This document shows positions 63,801-64,000 of a DNA stretch of 64,000 nt, piece after piece. The stretch is taken from contig CM059624.1 in the NCBI GenBank assembly GCA_030435675.1, positions 31,085-95,084 of the forward strand, in the 5' to 3' direction. The DNA comes from Steinernema hermaphroditum. Lineage: Eukaryota > Nematoda > Chromadorea > Rhabditida > Steinernematidae. Every line of letters begins with the position of its first letter. Position 1 is the first letter of the stretch. The position numbers and the translations under genes were made by a program. Below the pieces are notes generated by a model. That model did no database searches, was not told the DNA's origin, and saw only the letters and a program-made list of their open reading frames with translations.

Positions 63801-64000
63801 ATTTTTATGATCGGATCTTGTAGAACTGCACGAGCCTGATCGAACGCGCCTATTCCCGTTGGGATTACTGTGGACTATCTTAGTTTCCTGCAAAACTTTC
63901 AATTCGAGACAGCAGGGCCCTTGCTCACACCAAGAGCTCTGCATCTGACCCTCCTGCTCCAAAGTACCATAGCATTTTTATGATCGGATCTTGTAGAACT
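54807..64000. repeat. Domain 6: CGGATC / TTCGG satellite block
   Basis: About 53 monomers distinguished by TGATCGGATC ends, a CCCGTTCGGATTACTG first cassette in some units, and units in which AAAATACC and TTTATAATTGG occur together in place of AAAGTACC and TTTATGATTGG. The CAGGGCCCTTGCTCACACC cassette is again common. Lengths are mainly 173 or 174 bp, with occasional longer units such as the one at 61220 (ACTCTTCCCG, 176 bp). Order becomes regular toward the end of the window. Confidence 0.88.
61396..63994. repeat. Pentameric higher-order repeat, about 866 bp, three copies
   Basis: Units headed by a TTCGG monomer with ATAGGGCC, GCAAAGAG and AAAATACC start at 61396, 62262 and 63128, exactly 866 bp apart (4 x 173 + 174). 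The second monomer is always an ACTCTCGTTGGATTTCC unit ending TGATCGG. In the first two copies the fifth monomer (62089 and 62955) shares T at position 20 and CCCTCTTGCTCC. In the third copy the fifth monomer (63822) lacks these. Looser versions of the unit reach back to about 59.8 kb. The array continues past the window end. Confidence 0.85.

Larger units (their letters stand above)
1..64000. repeat. Tandem satellite array, 173-bp monomer, about 370 copies
   Basis: The same 173-bp unit recurs head to tail across the whole window with no inversion and no unique spacer. Taking AGAACTGCACGAGCC as position 1, units begin at 1, 174, 347, 520 and so on, and the last partial unit begins at 63995. 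The first monomer has about 49% G+C by hand count and six CpG sites. The length lies close to nucleosomal DNA, as in many centromeric satellites. The sequence does not resemble primate alpha satellite. I do not recognise the family and assign no species. A centromeric or pericentromeric role is inference from array size, homogeneity and higher-order structure, not something the bases prove. Strand is arbitrary because no transcript is evident. Confidence 0.98.

Noticed and set aside
1..64000. CRISPR array
   Set aside because: Repeats are directly adjacent with no unique spacers, the unit is 173 bp, and no cas genes are present.
1..64000. Primate alpha satellite (171-bp family)
   Set aside because: The length is close but the sequence does not resemble the alpha satellite consensus and no complete CENP-B box occurs.
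1..64000. Ribosomal spacer, tRNA or small RNA gene cluster
   Set aside because: No rRNA or tRNA-like segment, no A-box/B-box pair I could support and no transcription-unit structure are visible in the monomer.

Overview
The window is a single uninterrupted array of tandem satellite DNA. A monomer of 173 bp (171-175 bp for most variants) repeats head to tail from base 1 to base 64000, about 370 copies, all in the same orientation. I see no protein-coding gene, RNA gene, recognisable transposon, CRISPR array or unique spacer. The short open frames on both strands recur at exactly the repeat period and are by-products of the repeat. The array is eukaryotic in character (nucleosome-sized monomer, higher-order repeats, long homogenised blocks) and fits a centromeric, pericentromeric or other heterochromatic satellite. 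I cannot name the species or the satellite family. It is not primate alpha satellite by sequence, despite the similar monomer length.

Layout. (1) 1-27865: very regular 173-bp monomers, mostly joined by a TGATTCCATC-type 3' segment and built from a few haplotypes. They are arranged as a recurrent trimer (519 bp) and larger units, including a nearly perfect tandem 8-mer (6748-9515), a dispersed 12-monomer-offset duplication (1-1211 / 2077-3287) and a recent 6-monomer-offset duplication (about 25.7-27.5 kb). (2) 27866-30450: abrupt switch to a TGATTGGATC family with 171-174 bp monomers, containing a dimeric unit of 344-346 bp. (3) 30451-37053: a disturbed zone with many indels, C-run variants and a 9-bp duplication, enclosing a cleaner stretch (32882-34270). 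(4) 37054-51628: homogeneous again, dominated by a TTCCCGTTGGGATTACTG haplotype with frequent 173/174-bp length alternation. (5) 51629-54806: a second disturbed zone holding the only clearly foreign sequence, a 41-base T run with short non-satellite flanks (52468-52528), and a C-rich replacement (52690-52714). (6) 54807-64000: a family marked by TGATCGGATC and CCGTTCGG, ending in a pentameric higher-order repeat of about 866 bp.

Within the monomer, variation is concentrated in three cassettes (about positions 31-50, 92-117 and 149-172). Positions 1-18, 51-91 and 118-148 are almost invariant. Nothing here encodes products that work together. The information lies in how the array has been amplified, homogenised and recombined, and in the conserved blocks that could bind chromatin proteins. 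All repeat boundaries were read by eye; a dot plot and monomer clustering would refine them.
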